64,000 nucleotides of DNA from Omphiscola glabra (lineage: Eukaryota > Mollusca > Gastropoda > Lymnaeidae). This document shows, piece after piece, positions 39,799-54,242 of the stretch. The notes under the pieces are model-generated. The model did not search any database. It was not told the DNA's origin and worked only from the letters and a program-made list of their open reading frames with translations. The position numbers and the translations under genes are program-made. Within the stretch, counting starts at the first letter, position 1. Every line of letters begins with the position of its first letter. Location: contig OZ024809.1 of assembly GCA_964017045.1 (NCBI GenBank), positions 6,471,012-6,535,011 on the forward strand, read 5' to 3'.

Positions 39799-39952
39799 AC
39801 AGTCCCACCCAGTCTTGTTTCCTTACAACACAACTGGGATCCACACAACGGCCAAGGAAAAAATAAAACATTTGATAATTCACCAAATATAATTTTATTT
39901 AAAACTGAACATAAGAAAACCAGATGAGAATGATTTTTTTTAAACACTGATC

Positions 39953-40040
39953 AAACTATCAGACATGTCATTGATCAAACTATCAGACATGTCATTGATC
40001 AAACTATCAGACATGTCATTGATCAAACTATTAGATATGT
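39953..40040. repeat. 24-bp tandem repeat, about 3.7 copies
   Basis: Units TGATCAAACTATCAGACATG plus TCAT. Confidence 0.88.
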
Positions 40041-41325
40041 CTTTTCATAACAAAATTTAATTTCATATTGTTTTTTTACCAATTTCATGTGACAATTGGA
40101 TTGCTATGAGTGGTGATAAACAAATCAATGAAGTTATATCAATATATAGTTTGTTTTTTCTTTCTCTACTGATACCTGCCATAAGATATATGTTACAATG
40201 ACACTGCATTTAAAAATGATCTTGAAAATGGAAAGCTGTCAAAACTTGTTTCCAAATAAAGGCTGGTAAAGATGATAAAGATGGTAAAGATGATAAAGAT
40301 GTCTAACCAAACATGTCAACCTTAAATCTTGATTTATAAAAAATTATTCTCTTATCCCCATGAAGTTGGGGCTGGTGAGCCGCTAAGAAAAAACAAACAA
40401 ACAATGTCATCATACATCAAGGAAGCCACCTCAAACAGATGGTGACCGATCTTTCTAAGTGTCACATGGCTTGTAATTTAGGTTCTGATCTGACTTCATT
40501 TGTACAAACGGGATAAATTACATATTTACAAGAAGGATTAGCACTAACATAATTATAGTGATGTAAATATAGTGTATGGCCACCAACCAGTGAAACGAGA
40601 AACAAGACCACGCATGGGTCATTCACAAGGTGCATTTAAAAGTTCATCCAATCAACATATAGACTCAGTCTGTAAGCCAACATCCATCATGGCAGCTAAA
40701 CCTGGGAGATTTGGGGCGGCTCAAATGTTAAACTGACCACTGACCGATTCCTCCATGAGCTCAGTTCACCGGATCAAAGGCCACTGACCAATGACAATAC
40801 CTGCCAGCTCTGGTGTGCAACAATTCATGAGGTCAGTCAACTAACAATCTGAGGCAACTCTACTTCTAGTATTACTATTCAGTCTGACAGGTTGTACCTG
40901 AGTGGGTAAACTTAAAATTCATACATTTACACAAATTATCCAACGTTGAAAAAAAATTTCAGGAAAATACTTAAGCACAAGTCAAATAAATATTCTCCAA
41001 GTGAAACTTTAACAAAGGTAATTAAGACAACCTAGCATTTTGTAGATCTAATGTCTCAATATTTTTGTTTAAAAAATACATGGCTGAAAGAAATGAAAAA
41101 TGTTTTTTTTAAAGAGAACCCAAGCTTATTTAAAGAAAGAAAGCAACTCCAAAGAGCCAAGGGCATGGCACAGATTTCTACAAATCAATATTGTAAACAA
41201 ATTTCTACAGTTGACAAATTCCATAATGGAATAATACATCAACATGTCACATACAGGCACTGTGGACTAAAATGGTGACTCATATACAGGTTAACATAAA
41301 CATGTAAACAAAAATCAAAAGTGGA

Positions 41326-41730
41326 CTTCCCAGAACACTTGGGTTTTACCTTGTGGGATAAACCTAGTCCTTCAGGTAGCTATTTTACCTGGTGGCACAC
41401 ACCCAGTCCTTCAGGTAGCTATTTTACCTTGTGGGATAAACCTAGTCCTTCAGGTAGCTATTTTACCTGGTGGCACACACCCAGTCCTTCAGGTAGCTAT
41501 TTTACCTTGTGGGATAAACCTAGTCCTTCAGGTAGCTATTTTACCTGGTGGCACACACCCAGTCCTTCAGGTAGCTATTTTACCTTGTGGGATAAACCTA
41601 GTCCTTCAGGTAGCTATTTTACCTGGTGGCACACACCCAGTCCTTCAGGTAGCTATTATACCTGTTGGCGCACACCCAGTCCTTCAGGTAGCTATTTTAT
41701 CTGTTGGTGCACACCCAGTCCTTGTGACAT
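41326..41730. repeat. 39-bp minisatellite with alternating variants (78-bp dimers)
   Basis: The unit ends CCTTCAGGTAGCTATTTTAC. Two forms alternate strictly for most of the array: TTGTGGGATAAACCTAGT and CTGGTGGCACACACCCAGT; the last units are of the second form only. About ten units. The + strand frame (PSPSGSYFT) is open only because 39 is a multiple of three. Confidence 0.93.
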
Positions 41731-44700
41731 TCCACCAATGAGATCAAAGGCCAGCCATAAAAGTATTGGATATCATCAAACTTCCTCCTTCCCATATTTA
41801 ACATTATACAAACATTCAGCGATTCTAGTACATTTATTCTGGTACATAACAAATTCAGTTAAAAAACAGCATCTTTAATTTCAACTAGAACTCAATCATA
41901 ATACAAATTTCAAGAGATCCATAGTTTACTTTTAAGCTCTTAATTTTTTAAAAACCTATTTAAAAGGGCTTAAATTTGTGTAAGAGGAAATCAACCCATC
42001 TTTATTACCACAAATTCCCTTCAATAACTTTTTAAAAGGAAAAAAACAAGATAACTTTTTATAAATGCTAACAGGCTACTACAATGTGACAGCCTCAGTG
42101 ACATGGAACATTCACAAGTTTATGGCTTTTCATTTACATATGTACAGTTCATCAGACTTGCTCTAAGACAACTATTTATAAATCAACTTGGATAAAAATT
42201 GTGGTCAACTCTTGTCCAAGTCTTAAATTCCACCAAGTTGTTTATCAAACAATTAAATCTTTTGTACTAAATTTAGTCTCTTTAGCCTCCAATTTAAAAA
42301 AAGGTCAAAACAAATTTTTTGAAAGGTATAACATAACTAACATTGATTATGAGTGTCATGATTATTTTATCAATGAGATGTACTTGTGCGTGACAACCAC
42401 TACAGGAGCTGTACTGACCTTAATGCTAATCTGCTGGTAAAAAAACAGAGCATTACCAAGACTTGATGTGAGTATAAATTAAGTTATTATAATAAATTAC
42501 ACTATCTTATTATTGTGGACATTAATTAAGATATTATATAAATTATATCATTATCAAACAGTTTTGAAAAAATTAATTGGAGCCCTTATGTCTACCTGTA
42601 TATCATATAATAATATATTTAAATCTAAATTCATGCAATTAAATCTATTTTTTTTTAAAAAGTACATTTAAAATAAGCTCTTATTTACATAATATTAACA
42701 TTATTGTCCAGCTGTTGACTCTGATTATCAAAACCAACTGACTAAAGGACGTGAGACCGTTGATGAAGAATAAATAGATGATGAATAGAATTAAATAATA
42801 AAGGTAAGTTTTTTTGTTTTTTTTAAAAGTTCTTAAAAAAAATTGAGCTATACAGAGATGTAATATGTATTGCTGCCAAAGAAGAGTTACAAAAAAAAAA
42901 TCTGCCATTTTTAGTCTGTCGTAAGCTGAAACACTAAACTTTGCTGCAGTTTAGCTCCCTTCATGGCCTAGCAGTAGCCCTAGCATGAACAGGACAACAA
43001 TCTCGGCAACAAGTCTTAAAAAGATGTTATTAACATTTTATTATCAAACAGTATCATTAAATAGACCTGCACATGAGATAAAAGTATGTGATTATGAGGT
43101 GGACTTGTAAGGTCGCCATCAACAGTTCTATACCAAGCTCGTCTTTAAAACAATGCTGCTCTATTATTTGTCATATTCCACAGACTTGAAAACTGTTGAT
43201 CAAAAAATCCACTCAGTCAAATGGCTTATGCATTAAAAGTGGCTACGGGCAAAGAATGCTCATCTAGTGTTAAAAAAAAACTATGGCATGATGAAATAAA
43301 TAGCTGTGTAGGTGAGCTAAAAAAAAAAACAAAAATGGGGCATGATGTAGGGGAGGTAAATGAAAACATGACATGAACAATTATTTTTATGTAAATAAAA
43401 ATTGTTTTAAAAAAAATTCTAAAATAATTGTACAGCAAAATAAATTATTTGTAATCCACTCTCGACTGCTGCACCAACATGGCCACACCTCGCAGCCACA
43501 TAAGCTGAAAAATGTTTATCTGAATTTCATAAATACATTAAGTTGTCAAGTGTGAGGTATAAAAATAGGTGAAAATATATAATATTTTATTAAAATTACA
43601 AACACATTCAAGAAATTACTAAAATATTTTAGACATGCTAAAGTCATTGAGCAAATATGGTTGGTGACACAAATATAATGTATTCAGAAATGGAAAATGT
43701 CCATTCGAATGACAAAGTTACAAGTGCTTCGCTAAAGTAATGCTACTTTTTTTTCACAAAAATTGCCGATTTATATAACAAATTTACTTTCCTAAAATGA
43801 TGTTTGACTTGAAATGATGAATGTTATTTTTGCCACATTTTATTTTTTGAACATTTGATATCATTGGGGGAAAAATCTTTCCAACTCAACAAATTAAAAA
43901 TAAAAAAATTAAATGTTAAAAACTTGTTTGAAATTATGAATCCAATATTTTTTCTGGAGTACATTGATAAAATATTTTCCAGTAGATGAACAATAACAAA
44001 ATTAATAATTTTGTAGTCTTTTGTGTGTGAACTGGATTTATTTTTATACCATTACAAGACTCCCCAGCCAAACATTTCATCAAATGAGTTTAAAAAATTA
44101 TTCAGCCTGTTTGAAAACATGTACAACCACACAGAGCAATCATTTCAAACTAGAACACAATCATTTCACATTGGAGCACAATCCCGTCCAGTTTCATCCA
44201 ATCAAGATTTAAAATAATTAAAATTAAGGTATGCCAGTAATCCACTTTTGACAGTGTGATGCACTAAAAATCTGACTTGACAGGCTGCAAGCTGGGACAC
44301 CAACAATACATAAGAAGTTCATTGGAATAAATATCTGATGATCTCCATAGAGCTTGCCAGTAGTTGATACAGTTAATGGTGAAGGTGGTGATTTCTCCGT
44401 AATGTAATTAAGGCTGCACATGTCATCATCCCAGCACTGTCTTGATACTCACTCCTATGTCCCTGCGCGCCACAAGCTTCTTTCAACAGACATTGCAATA
44501 AATGGTTTTTAATAAATAAAAGCGATTAGTAAGACTTGTGTCCTCTGCAGAACGACTTTTTTTTAAAATGAGAAAATTCTCAAAATCTATTGGCTGTGCT
44601 CGCCAAAAAAGTAAAGATGATGGCCCGGGACTTATGATGCTTGGATGGTCAAACTGAACATGTGTTGGTCAGAATGATTGAAAGACTTGGCTAAAGCCAT

Positions 44701-45049
44701 CCCTGACTGGAAATGATGTAAAGATGTGCATTTTTCATGGCTGTCATACTAAAACACACCCATGTGAATTTGAAGACTAACACACACACACATGACTGCA
44801 TTTAAACCATGTATAGTGATGTATAGTTGGGAAATGTTTGGTACAGTTGTTAAAATAACTAATACTATTTTATTTTTTTTATTTATTCTAAGATTTCAAA
44901 AAAAAATGTTCTCTTTTCACTTTTTCATTGTCCTGGCAGCAAAATCTTTGTTACCCGAATAAGGATGTACAGAGATGTGGGTAGCAATGGTTGGAAGGTC
45001 AGTTTACCCATGCTTCCTTTAGATCGGCCCATCTAGAATCCACCTGAGA

Positions 45050-45235
45050 TCATACAACAGTTCTGACTGCAGTCAACCATTTCCATGCTACAGATGTTGG
45101 TGCGAAGCCCTTGTTGGCTGCAATCAACAATTTCCATACTGCAGATGGTAGCTGTAATGCACTTGTTGCCTGCAATCAACCATTCCTGTGCAACAGATGG
45201 TAGGCATACAGTGTTTGCTGGCTGAAATCACTTTA
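45050..45235. repeat. Imperfect repeat, 3 units of about 60 bp
   Basis: Three diverged copies containing CTGCA(G/A)TCAAC and CAGATG(T/G)T, such as TGCAATCAACAATTTCCATA. Confidence 0.6.
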
Positions 45236-46577
45236 ATTCCATTATCGCCATATCCATAACTGAACTCTTTGCACTATGATATACCCATTTATACAGGCAT
45301 GGTGTGGCATCACGTTTGCTACTTCCGTCTGAGCCAACTCTTGACCAGGTGCCACAGACCAGCCTAGAGGAAATTTTAAAGAGGATCCTGAAGTGCAAGG
45401 CCGATCTTTCAGTGGATCAGCAAGGCGTGGTACTGTTTCCCCTTGACATGAAGCCATCTTTTAGTCGGTGGGTGGGGGGAGGAGCCATGAGATTATATTC
45501 CATGACCTCCCCTGCAGTACTCCGAGATCAACTGTACATCCCCATTCCAAATATTGAATGCTGATGACCTTGGTGTGGCTGTGGAAGATAAAGACCAATG
45601 TAAACTTCCTCTTCATTCACTTACTTCACTTACATAAATGCAGCTTTATCTGTAGCAGACTTTTTTATTAAAAGTAATTAAAAAATCATTAGTCGTTTAA
45701 TCAACATATTTATATTAAATGCAATGGTTTAATATCTAAGATGTTGCCAAATAGTACACATACATATATATTTCAAAAACTATCAAATTCTTCATAAATT
45801 AGATGAACGTATTTAGTGAGAACTAAGAAAAGTAACTCATTAAAAATAATCTCAAATACAATTTGTATTTTCCAAAATATTGATTTAGGTAATAAATTTG
45901 TTTGCATTTTGAATGATTGGCTACTGCCTGTTAAAATAATTATATTTCATATTCAGTCCAGTTAAAACCTATACAAGACAGTCAAATCATGGCACATTTT
46001 TAAAAAAAATATGTACAAACTCCTTGTTATGTAATAAGAAAGCAAATAAGAAACAAAAATGAAAAAAGTATGAAAGAATAATTCAGTGGAAATAAATTTA
46101 GTTTGAAAAGTTAATTTAGTTGAACATTCTAAATTAACTACTTTTTTTTAAAATTGAAAAAAAAAAAACCAACAAAACAAAACAAGAAATTGAAGTTATT
46201 ATAAACTTTGAAAAATATTCTTAACACATAATTAAAAGAAAGTTATGGGAATTCTTAAATTTTGATTCAGTTAGTAATACTAGTGAACAATAGGAGGGCT
46301 TAGTCCCCACCACCCCGCAGCCCACCCCGAAATTTCCTACCATTTTTTGTTTAATGCAGACATCTAGTTGTAATCTAAACAAAAAAATCTGGTTTACAGG
46401 CAGCTCTAAAATATAAAGGAATGAGGGGGTAGCACACGCCAGGGGTAGCACACGCCAGGGGTGGGATGTTACATATATGACATCACAATGAACTATGCTC
46501 TCCTTTTCTAACTTTTACTTTGAGCCATCACATCAATGACACCCATCACTCCCCACCCGCAATATTGCAAATAGCCT

Positions 46578-49500
46578 TTGATGTTAAATAACTGTCCAAA
46601 CTTTAGCCTAATGGTATTAAATAACTGTCCCTACATTAAACCAATGTATTGAATAACTGTCACTACTTTAACACAATGATATTAAATAACTGTCACTACT
46701 TTAACCCAATGGTATTGAATAACTGTCACTACTTTAACCCAATGATATTAAATAACTGTCACTACTTTAACCCAATGGTATTGAATAACTGTCACTACTT
46801 TAACCCAATGATATTAAATAACTGTCACTACTTTAACCCAATGGTATTGAATAACTGTCACTACTTTAACCCAATGATATTAAATAACTGTCACTACTTT
46901 AACCCAATGGTATTGAATAACTGTCACTACTTTAACCCAATGATATTAAATAACTGTCACTACTTTAACCCAATGGTATTGAATAACTGTCACTACTTTA
47001 ACCCAATGATATTAAATAACTGTCACTACTTTAACCCAATGGTATTGAATAACTGTCACTACTTTAACCCAATGGTATTGAATAACTGTCACTACTTTAA
47101 CCCAATGGTATTGAATAACTGTCACTACTTTAACCCAATGGTATTGAATAACTGTCACTACTTTAACCCAATGATATTAAATAACTGTCACTACTTTAAC
47201 CCAATGATATTAAATAACTGTCACTACTTTAACCCAATGGTATTGAATAACTGTCACTACTTTAACCCAATGGTATTGAATAACTGTCACTACTTTAACC
47301 CAATGGTATTGAATAACTGTCACTACTTTAACCCAATGGTATTGAATAACTGTCACTACTTTAACCCAATGGTATTGAATAACTGTCACTACTTTAACCC
47401 AATGATATTAAATAACTGTCACTACTTTAACCCAATGGTATTGAATAACTGTCACTACTTTAACCCAATGATATTAAATAACTGTCACTACTTTAACCCA
47501 ATGGTATTGAATAACTGTCACTACTTTAACCCAATGATATTAAATAACTGTCACTACTTTAACCCAATGGTATTGAATAACTGTCACTACTTTAACCCAA
47601 TGATATTAAATAACTGTCACTACTTTAACCCAATGGTATTGAATAACTGTCACTACTTTAACCCAATGGTATTGAATAACTGTCACTACTTTAACCCAAT
47701 GATATTAAATAACTGTCACTACTTTAACCCAATGATATTAAATAACTGTCACTACTTTAACCCAATGATATTAAATTACTGTCACTACTTTAACCCAATG
47801 GTATTGAATAACTGTCCCTACTTTAAACCAATGGTATTGAATAACTGTCCCTACTTTAACCCAATGGTATTGAATAACTGTCCCTACTTTAACCCAATGG
47901 TATTGAATAACTGTCACTACTTTAACCCAATGGTATTGAATAACTGTCACTACTTTAACCCAATGGTATTGAATAACTGTCCCTACTTTAACCCAATGGT
48001 ATTGAATAACTGTCACTACTTTAACCCAATGGTATTGAATAACTGTCACTACTTTAACCCAATGATATTAAATAACTGTCACTACTTTAACCCAATGGTA
48101 TTGAATAACTGTCACTACTTTAACCCAATGATATTAAATAACTGTCACTACTTTAACCCAATGGTATTGAATAACTGTCACTACTTTAACCCAATGGTAT
48201 TGAATAACTGTCACTATTTTAACCCAATGATATTAAATAACTGTCACTACTTTAACCCAATGATATTAAATAACTGTCACTACTTTAACCCAATGATATT
48301 AAATAACTGTCACTACTTTAACCCAATGATATTAAATAACTGTCACTACTTTAACCCAATGGTATTGAATAACTGTCACTACTTTAACCCAATGGTATTG
48401 AATAACTGTCACTACTTTAACCCAATGATATTAAATAACTGTCACTACTTTAACCCAATGATATTAAATAACTGTCACTACTTTAACCCAATGATATTAA
48501 ATAACTGTCACTACTTTAACCCAATGATATTAAATAACTGTCACTACTTTAACCCAATGGTATTGAATAACTGTCACTACTTTAACCCAATGGTATTGAA
48601 TAACTGTCACTACTTTAACCCAATGGTATTGAATAACTGTCACTACTTTAACCCAATGATATTAAATAACTGTCACTACTTTAACCCAATGGTATTGAAT
48701 AACTGTCACTACTTTAACCCAATGATATTAAATAACTGTCACTACTTTAACCCAATGGTATTGAATAACTGTCACTACTTTAACCCAATGATATTAAATA
48801 ACTGTCACTACTTTAACCCAATGGTATTGAATAACTGTCACTACTTTAACCCAATGGTATTGAATAACTGTCACTACTTTAACCCAATGGTATTGAATAA
48901 CTGTCACTACTTTAACCCAATGGTATTGAATAACTGTCACTACTTTAACCCAATGATATTAAATAACTGTCACTACTTTAACCCAATGATATTAAATAAC
49001 TGTCACTACTTTAACCCAATGGTATTGAATAACTGTCACTACTTTAACCCAATGGTATTGAATAACTGTCACTACTTTAACCCAATGGTATTGAATAACT
49101 GTCACTACTTTAACCCAATGGTATTGAATAACTGTCACTACTTTAACCCAATGGTATTAAATAACTGTCACTACTTTAACCCAATGGTATTGAATAACTG
49201 TCACTACTTTAACCCAATGATATTAAATAACTGTCACTACTTTAACCCAATGGTATTGAATAACTGTCACTACTTTAACCCAATGATATTAAATAACTGT
49301 CACTACTTTAACCCAATGGTATTGAATAACTGTCACTACTTTAACCCAATGATATTAAATAACTGTCACTACTTTAACCCAATGGTATTGAATAACTGTC
49401 ACTACTTTAACCCAATGATGTTAAATAACTGTCACTACTTTAACCCAATGGTATTGAATAACTGTCACTACTTTAACCCAATGATATTAAATAACTGTCA

Positions 49501-52008
49501 CTACTTTAACCCAATGGTATTGAATAACTGTCACTACTTTAACCCAATGATATTAAATAACTGTCACTACTTTAACCCAATGGTATTGAATAACTGTCAC
49601 TACTTTAACCCAATGATATTAAATAACTGTCACTACTTTAACCCAATGGTATTGAATAACTGTCACTACTTTAACCCAATGGTATTAAATAACTGTCACT
49701 ACTTTAACCCAATGGTATTGAATAACTGTCACTACTTTAACCCAATGATATTAAATAACTGTCACTACTTTAACCCAATGGTATTGAATAACTGTCACTA
49801 CTTTAACCCAATGGTATTGAATAACTGTCACTACTTTAACCCAATGGTATTGAATAACTGTCACTACTTTAACCCAATGGTATTGAATAACTGTCACTAC
49901 TTTAACCCAATGGTATTAAATAACTGTCACTACTTTAACCCAATGATATTAAATAACTGTCACTACTTTAACCCAATGATATTAAATAACTGTCCCTACT
50001 TTAACCCAATGGTATTGAATAACTGTCCCTACTTTAACCCAATGGTATTGAATAACTGTCACTACTTTAACCCAATGGTATTGAATAACTGTCACTACTT
50101 TAACCCAATGGTATTGAATAACTGTCACTACTTTAACCCAATGGTATTGAATAACTGTCACTACTTTAACCCAATGGTATTGAATAACTGTCACTACTTT
50201 AACCCAATGATATTAAATAACTGTCACTACTTTAACCCAATGGTATTGAATAACTGTCACTACTTTAACCCAATGGTATTAAATAACTGTCACTACTTTA
50301 ACCCAATGGTATTGAATAACTGTCACTACTTTAACCCAATGATATTAAATAACTGTCACTACTTTAACCCAATGGTATTGAATAACTGTCACTACTTTAA
50401 CCCAATGGTATTGAATAACTGTCACTACTTTAACCCAATGGTATTGAATAACTGTCACTACTTTAACCCAATGGTATTGAATAACTGTCACTACTTTAAC
50501 CCAATGGTATTAAATAACTGTCACTACTTTAACCCAATGATATTAAATAACTGTCACTACTTTAACCCAATGATATTAAATAACTGTCCCTACTTTAACC
50601 CAATGGTATTGAATAACTGTCCCTACTTTAACCCAATGGTATTGAATAACTGTCACTACTTTAACCCAATGGTATTGAATAACTGTCACTACTTTAACCC
50701 AATGGTATTGAATAACTGTCACTACTTTAACCCAATGGTATTGAATAACTGTCACTACTTTAACCCAATGGTATTGAATAACTGTCACTACTTTAACCCA
50801 ATGGTATTGAATAACTGTCACTACTTTAACCCAATGGTATTGAATAACTGTCACTACTTTAACCCAATGGTATTGAATAACTGTCACTACTTTAACCCAA
50901 TGGTATTAAATAACTGTCACTACTTTAACCCAATGATATTAAATAACTGTCACTACTTTAACCCAATGATATTAAATAACTGTCCCTACTTTAACCCAAT
51001 GGTATTGAATAACTGTCCCTACTTTAACCCAATGGTATTGAATAACTGTCACTACTTTAACCCAATGGTATTGAATAACTGTCACTACTTTAACCCAATG
51101 GTATTGAATAACTGTCACTACTTTAACCCAATGGTATTGAATAACTGTCACTACTTTAACCCAATGATATTAAATAACTGTCACTACTTTAACCCAATGG
51201 TATTGAATAACTGTCACTACTTTAACCCAATGGTATTAAATAACTGTCACTACTTTAACCCAATGGTATTGAATAACTGTCACTACTTTAACCCAATGAT
51301 ATTAAATAACTGTCACTACTTTAACCCAATGGTATTGAATAACTGTCACTACTTTAACCCAATGGTATTGAATAACTGTCACTACTTTAACCCAATGGTA
51401 TTGAATAACTGTCACTACTTTAACCCAATGGTATTGAATAACTGTCACTACTTTAACCCAATGGTATTAAATAACTGTCACTACTTTAACCCAATGATAT
51501 TAAATAACTGTCACTACTTTAACCCAATGATATTAAATAACTGTCCCTACTTTAACCCAATGGTATTGAATAACTGTCCCTACTTTAACCCAATGGTATT
51601 GAATAACTGTCACTACTTTAACCCAATGGTATTGAATAACTGTCACTACTTTAACCCAATGGTATTGAATAACTGTCACTACTTTAACCCAATGGTATTG
51701 AATAACTGTCACTACTTTAACCCAATGGTATTGAATAACTGTCACTACTTTAACCCAATGATATTAAATAACTGTCACTACTTTAACCCAATGGTATTGA
51801 ATAACTGTCACTACTTTAACCCAATGGTATTGAATAACTGTCACTACTTTAACCCAATGGTATTGAATAACTGTCACTACTTTAACCCAATGGTATTGAA
51901 TAACTGTCCCTACTTTAACCCAATGGTATTGAATAACTGTCACTACTTTAACCCAATGGTATTGAATAACTGTCACTACTTTAACCCAATGGTATTGAAT
52001 AACTGTCA
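46578..52008. repeat. 33-bp minisatellite, about 164 copies (5.4 kb)
   Basis: Unit GGTATTGAATAACTGTCACT then ACTTTAACCCAAT. Main variants are GGTATTGAAT and GATATTAAAT, plus CCCTAC for CACTAC. The left part (about 46680-47030) alternates the two forms as 66-bp dimers. A longer block containing two adjacent CCCTAC units recurs at about 49990, 50585, 50980 and 51540. The 11-codon period leaves the + strand open for 1819 codons (MVLNNCHYFNP repeated), which I do not regard as a gene. Confidence 0.97.
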
Positions 52009-52132
52009 GGTTGGTTCAACATTGAAACTGATTAAACAAACAAAACGACATTTAAATCTTGAAATTCAAATTAAATTTTTCTTAGAAGCCTTTTCTTCAG
52101 CTTTTTAAAAAAAACAAGCCAATATTGTTTTT

Positions 52133-54226
52133 GTTATTGACACCCTGACACTCCATGTGATGTCAGATATGAACAGATTCCTAGTTATTGACACCCTGAC
52201 ACTCCATGTGATGTCAGATATGAACAGATTCCTAGTTATTGACACCCTGACACTCCATGTGATGTCAGATATGAACAGATTCCTAGTTATTGACACCCTG
52301 ACACTCCATGTGATGTCAGATATGAACAGATTCCTAGTTATTGACACCCTGACACTCCATGTGATGTCAGATATGAACAGATTCCTAGTTATTGACACCC
52401 TGACACTCCATGTGATGTCAGATATGAACAGATTCCTAGTTATTGACACCCTGACACTCCATGTGATGTCAGATATGAACAGATTCCTAGTTATTGACAC
52501 CCTGACACTCCATGTGATGTCAGATATGAACAGATTCCTAGTTATTGACACCCTGACACTCCATGTGATGTCAGATATGAACAGATTCCTAGTTATTGAC
52601 ACCCTGACACTCCATGTGATGTCAGATATGAACAGATTCCTAGTTATTGACACCCTGACACTCCATGTGATGTCAGATATGAACAGATTCCTAGTTATTG
52701 ACACCCTGACACTCCATGTGATGTCAGATATGAACAGATTCCTAGTTATTGACACCCTGACACTCCATGTGATGTCAGATATGAACAGATTCCTAGTTAT
52801 TGACACCCTGACACTCCATGTGATGTCAGATATGAACAGATTCCTAGTTATTGACACCCTGACACTCCATGTGATGTCAGATATGAACAGATTCCTAGTT
52901 ATTGACACCCTGACACTCCATGTGATGTCAGATATGAACAGATTCCTAGTTATTGACACCCTGACACTCCATGTGATGTCAGATATGAACAGATTCCTAG
53001 TTATTGACACCCTGACACTCCATGTGATGTCAGATATGAACAGATTCCTAGTTATTGACACCCTGACACTCCATGTGATGTCAGATATGAACAGATTCCT
53101 AGTTATTGACACCCTGACACTCCATGTGATGTCAGATATGAACAGATTCCTAGTTATTGACACCCTGACACTCCATGTGATGTCAGATATGAACAGATTC
53201 CTAGTTATTGACACCCTGACACTCCATGTGATGTCAGATATGAACAGATTCCTAGTTATTGACACCCTGACACTCCATGTGATGTCAGATATGAACAGAT
53301 TCCTAGTTATTGACACCCTGACACTCCATGTGATGTCAGATATGAACAGATTCCTAGTTATTGACACCCTGACACTCCATGTGATGTCAGATATGAACAG
53401 ATTCCTAGTTATTGACACCCTGACACTCCATGTGATGTCAGATATGAACAGATTCCTAGTTATTGACACCCTGACACTCCATGTGATGTCAGATATGAAC
53501 AGATTCCTAGTTATTGACACCCTGACACTCCATGTGATGTCAGATATGAACAGATTCCTAGTTATTGACACCCTGACACTCCATGTGATGTCAGATATGA
53601 ACAGATTCCTAGTTATTGACACCCTGACACTCCATGTGATGTCAGATATGAACAGATTCCTAGTTATTGACACCCTGACACTCCATGTGATGTCAGATAT
53701 GAACAGATTCCTAGTTATTGACACCCTGACATTCCATGTGATGTCAGATATGAACAGATTCCTAGTTATTGACACCCTGACACTCCATGTGATGTCAGAT
53801 ATGAACAGATTCCTAGTTATTGACACCCTGACACTCCATGTGATGTCAGATATGAACAGATTCCTAGTTATTGACACCCTGACACTCCATGTGATGTCAG
53901 ATATGAACAGATTCCTAGTTATTGACACCCTGACACTCCATGTGATGTCAGATATGAACAGATTCCTAGTTATTGACACCCTGACACTCCATGTGATGTC
54001 AGATATGAACAGATTCCTAGTTATTGACACCCTGACACTCCATGTGATGTCAGATATGAACAGATTCCTAGTTATTGACACCCTGACATTCCATGTGATG
54101 TCAGATATGAACAGATTCCTAGTTATTGACACCCTGACACTCCATGTGATGTCAGATATGAACAGATTCCTAGTTATTGACACCCTGACATTCCATGTGA
54201 TGTCAGATATGAACAGATTCCTAGTT
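52133..54226. repeat. 51-bp minisatellite, 41 copies (2.1 kb), highly homogeneous
   Basis: Unit GTTATTGACACCCTGACACT then CCATGTGATGTCAGATATGA and ACAGATTCCTA. Only a rare C to T (ACATTCCAT) distinguishes a few copies near the right end. Both strands are open for about 690-705 codons because the unit is 17 stop-free codons. Its right end is 17 bp past the inferred KDM6 stop codon, in the region expected to be 3' UTR. Confidence 0.97.
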
Positions 54227-54242
54227 CTCCCATCAACTACCT

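Larger units (their letters stand above)
39799..46570. other. Gene-free AT-rich stretch
   Basis: 6.8 kb without a supported coding exon, LINE, SINE or MITE, unusual in this window. It holds only three small arrays (39953-40040, 41326-41730, about 45050-45235). On the - strand there is an AATAAA at about 39894-39899. It may be intergenic, a non-coding transcript or a very long 3' UTR of the KDM6 gene; sequence alone does not decide. Confidence 0.4.

Noticed and set aside
45242..45564. Two opposed frames of 71-86 codons that look moderately complex
   Set aside because: No splice sites in register, no family match and overlap on opposite strands; left as non-coding.
46649..52108. 1819-codon open reading frame
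   Set aside because: It is entirely a 33-bp tandem repeat plus a short random end. A stop-free unit whose length is a multiple of three stays open automatically. There is no complex sequence, no splice context and no family resemblance.
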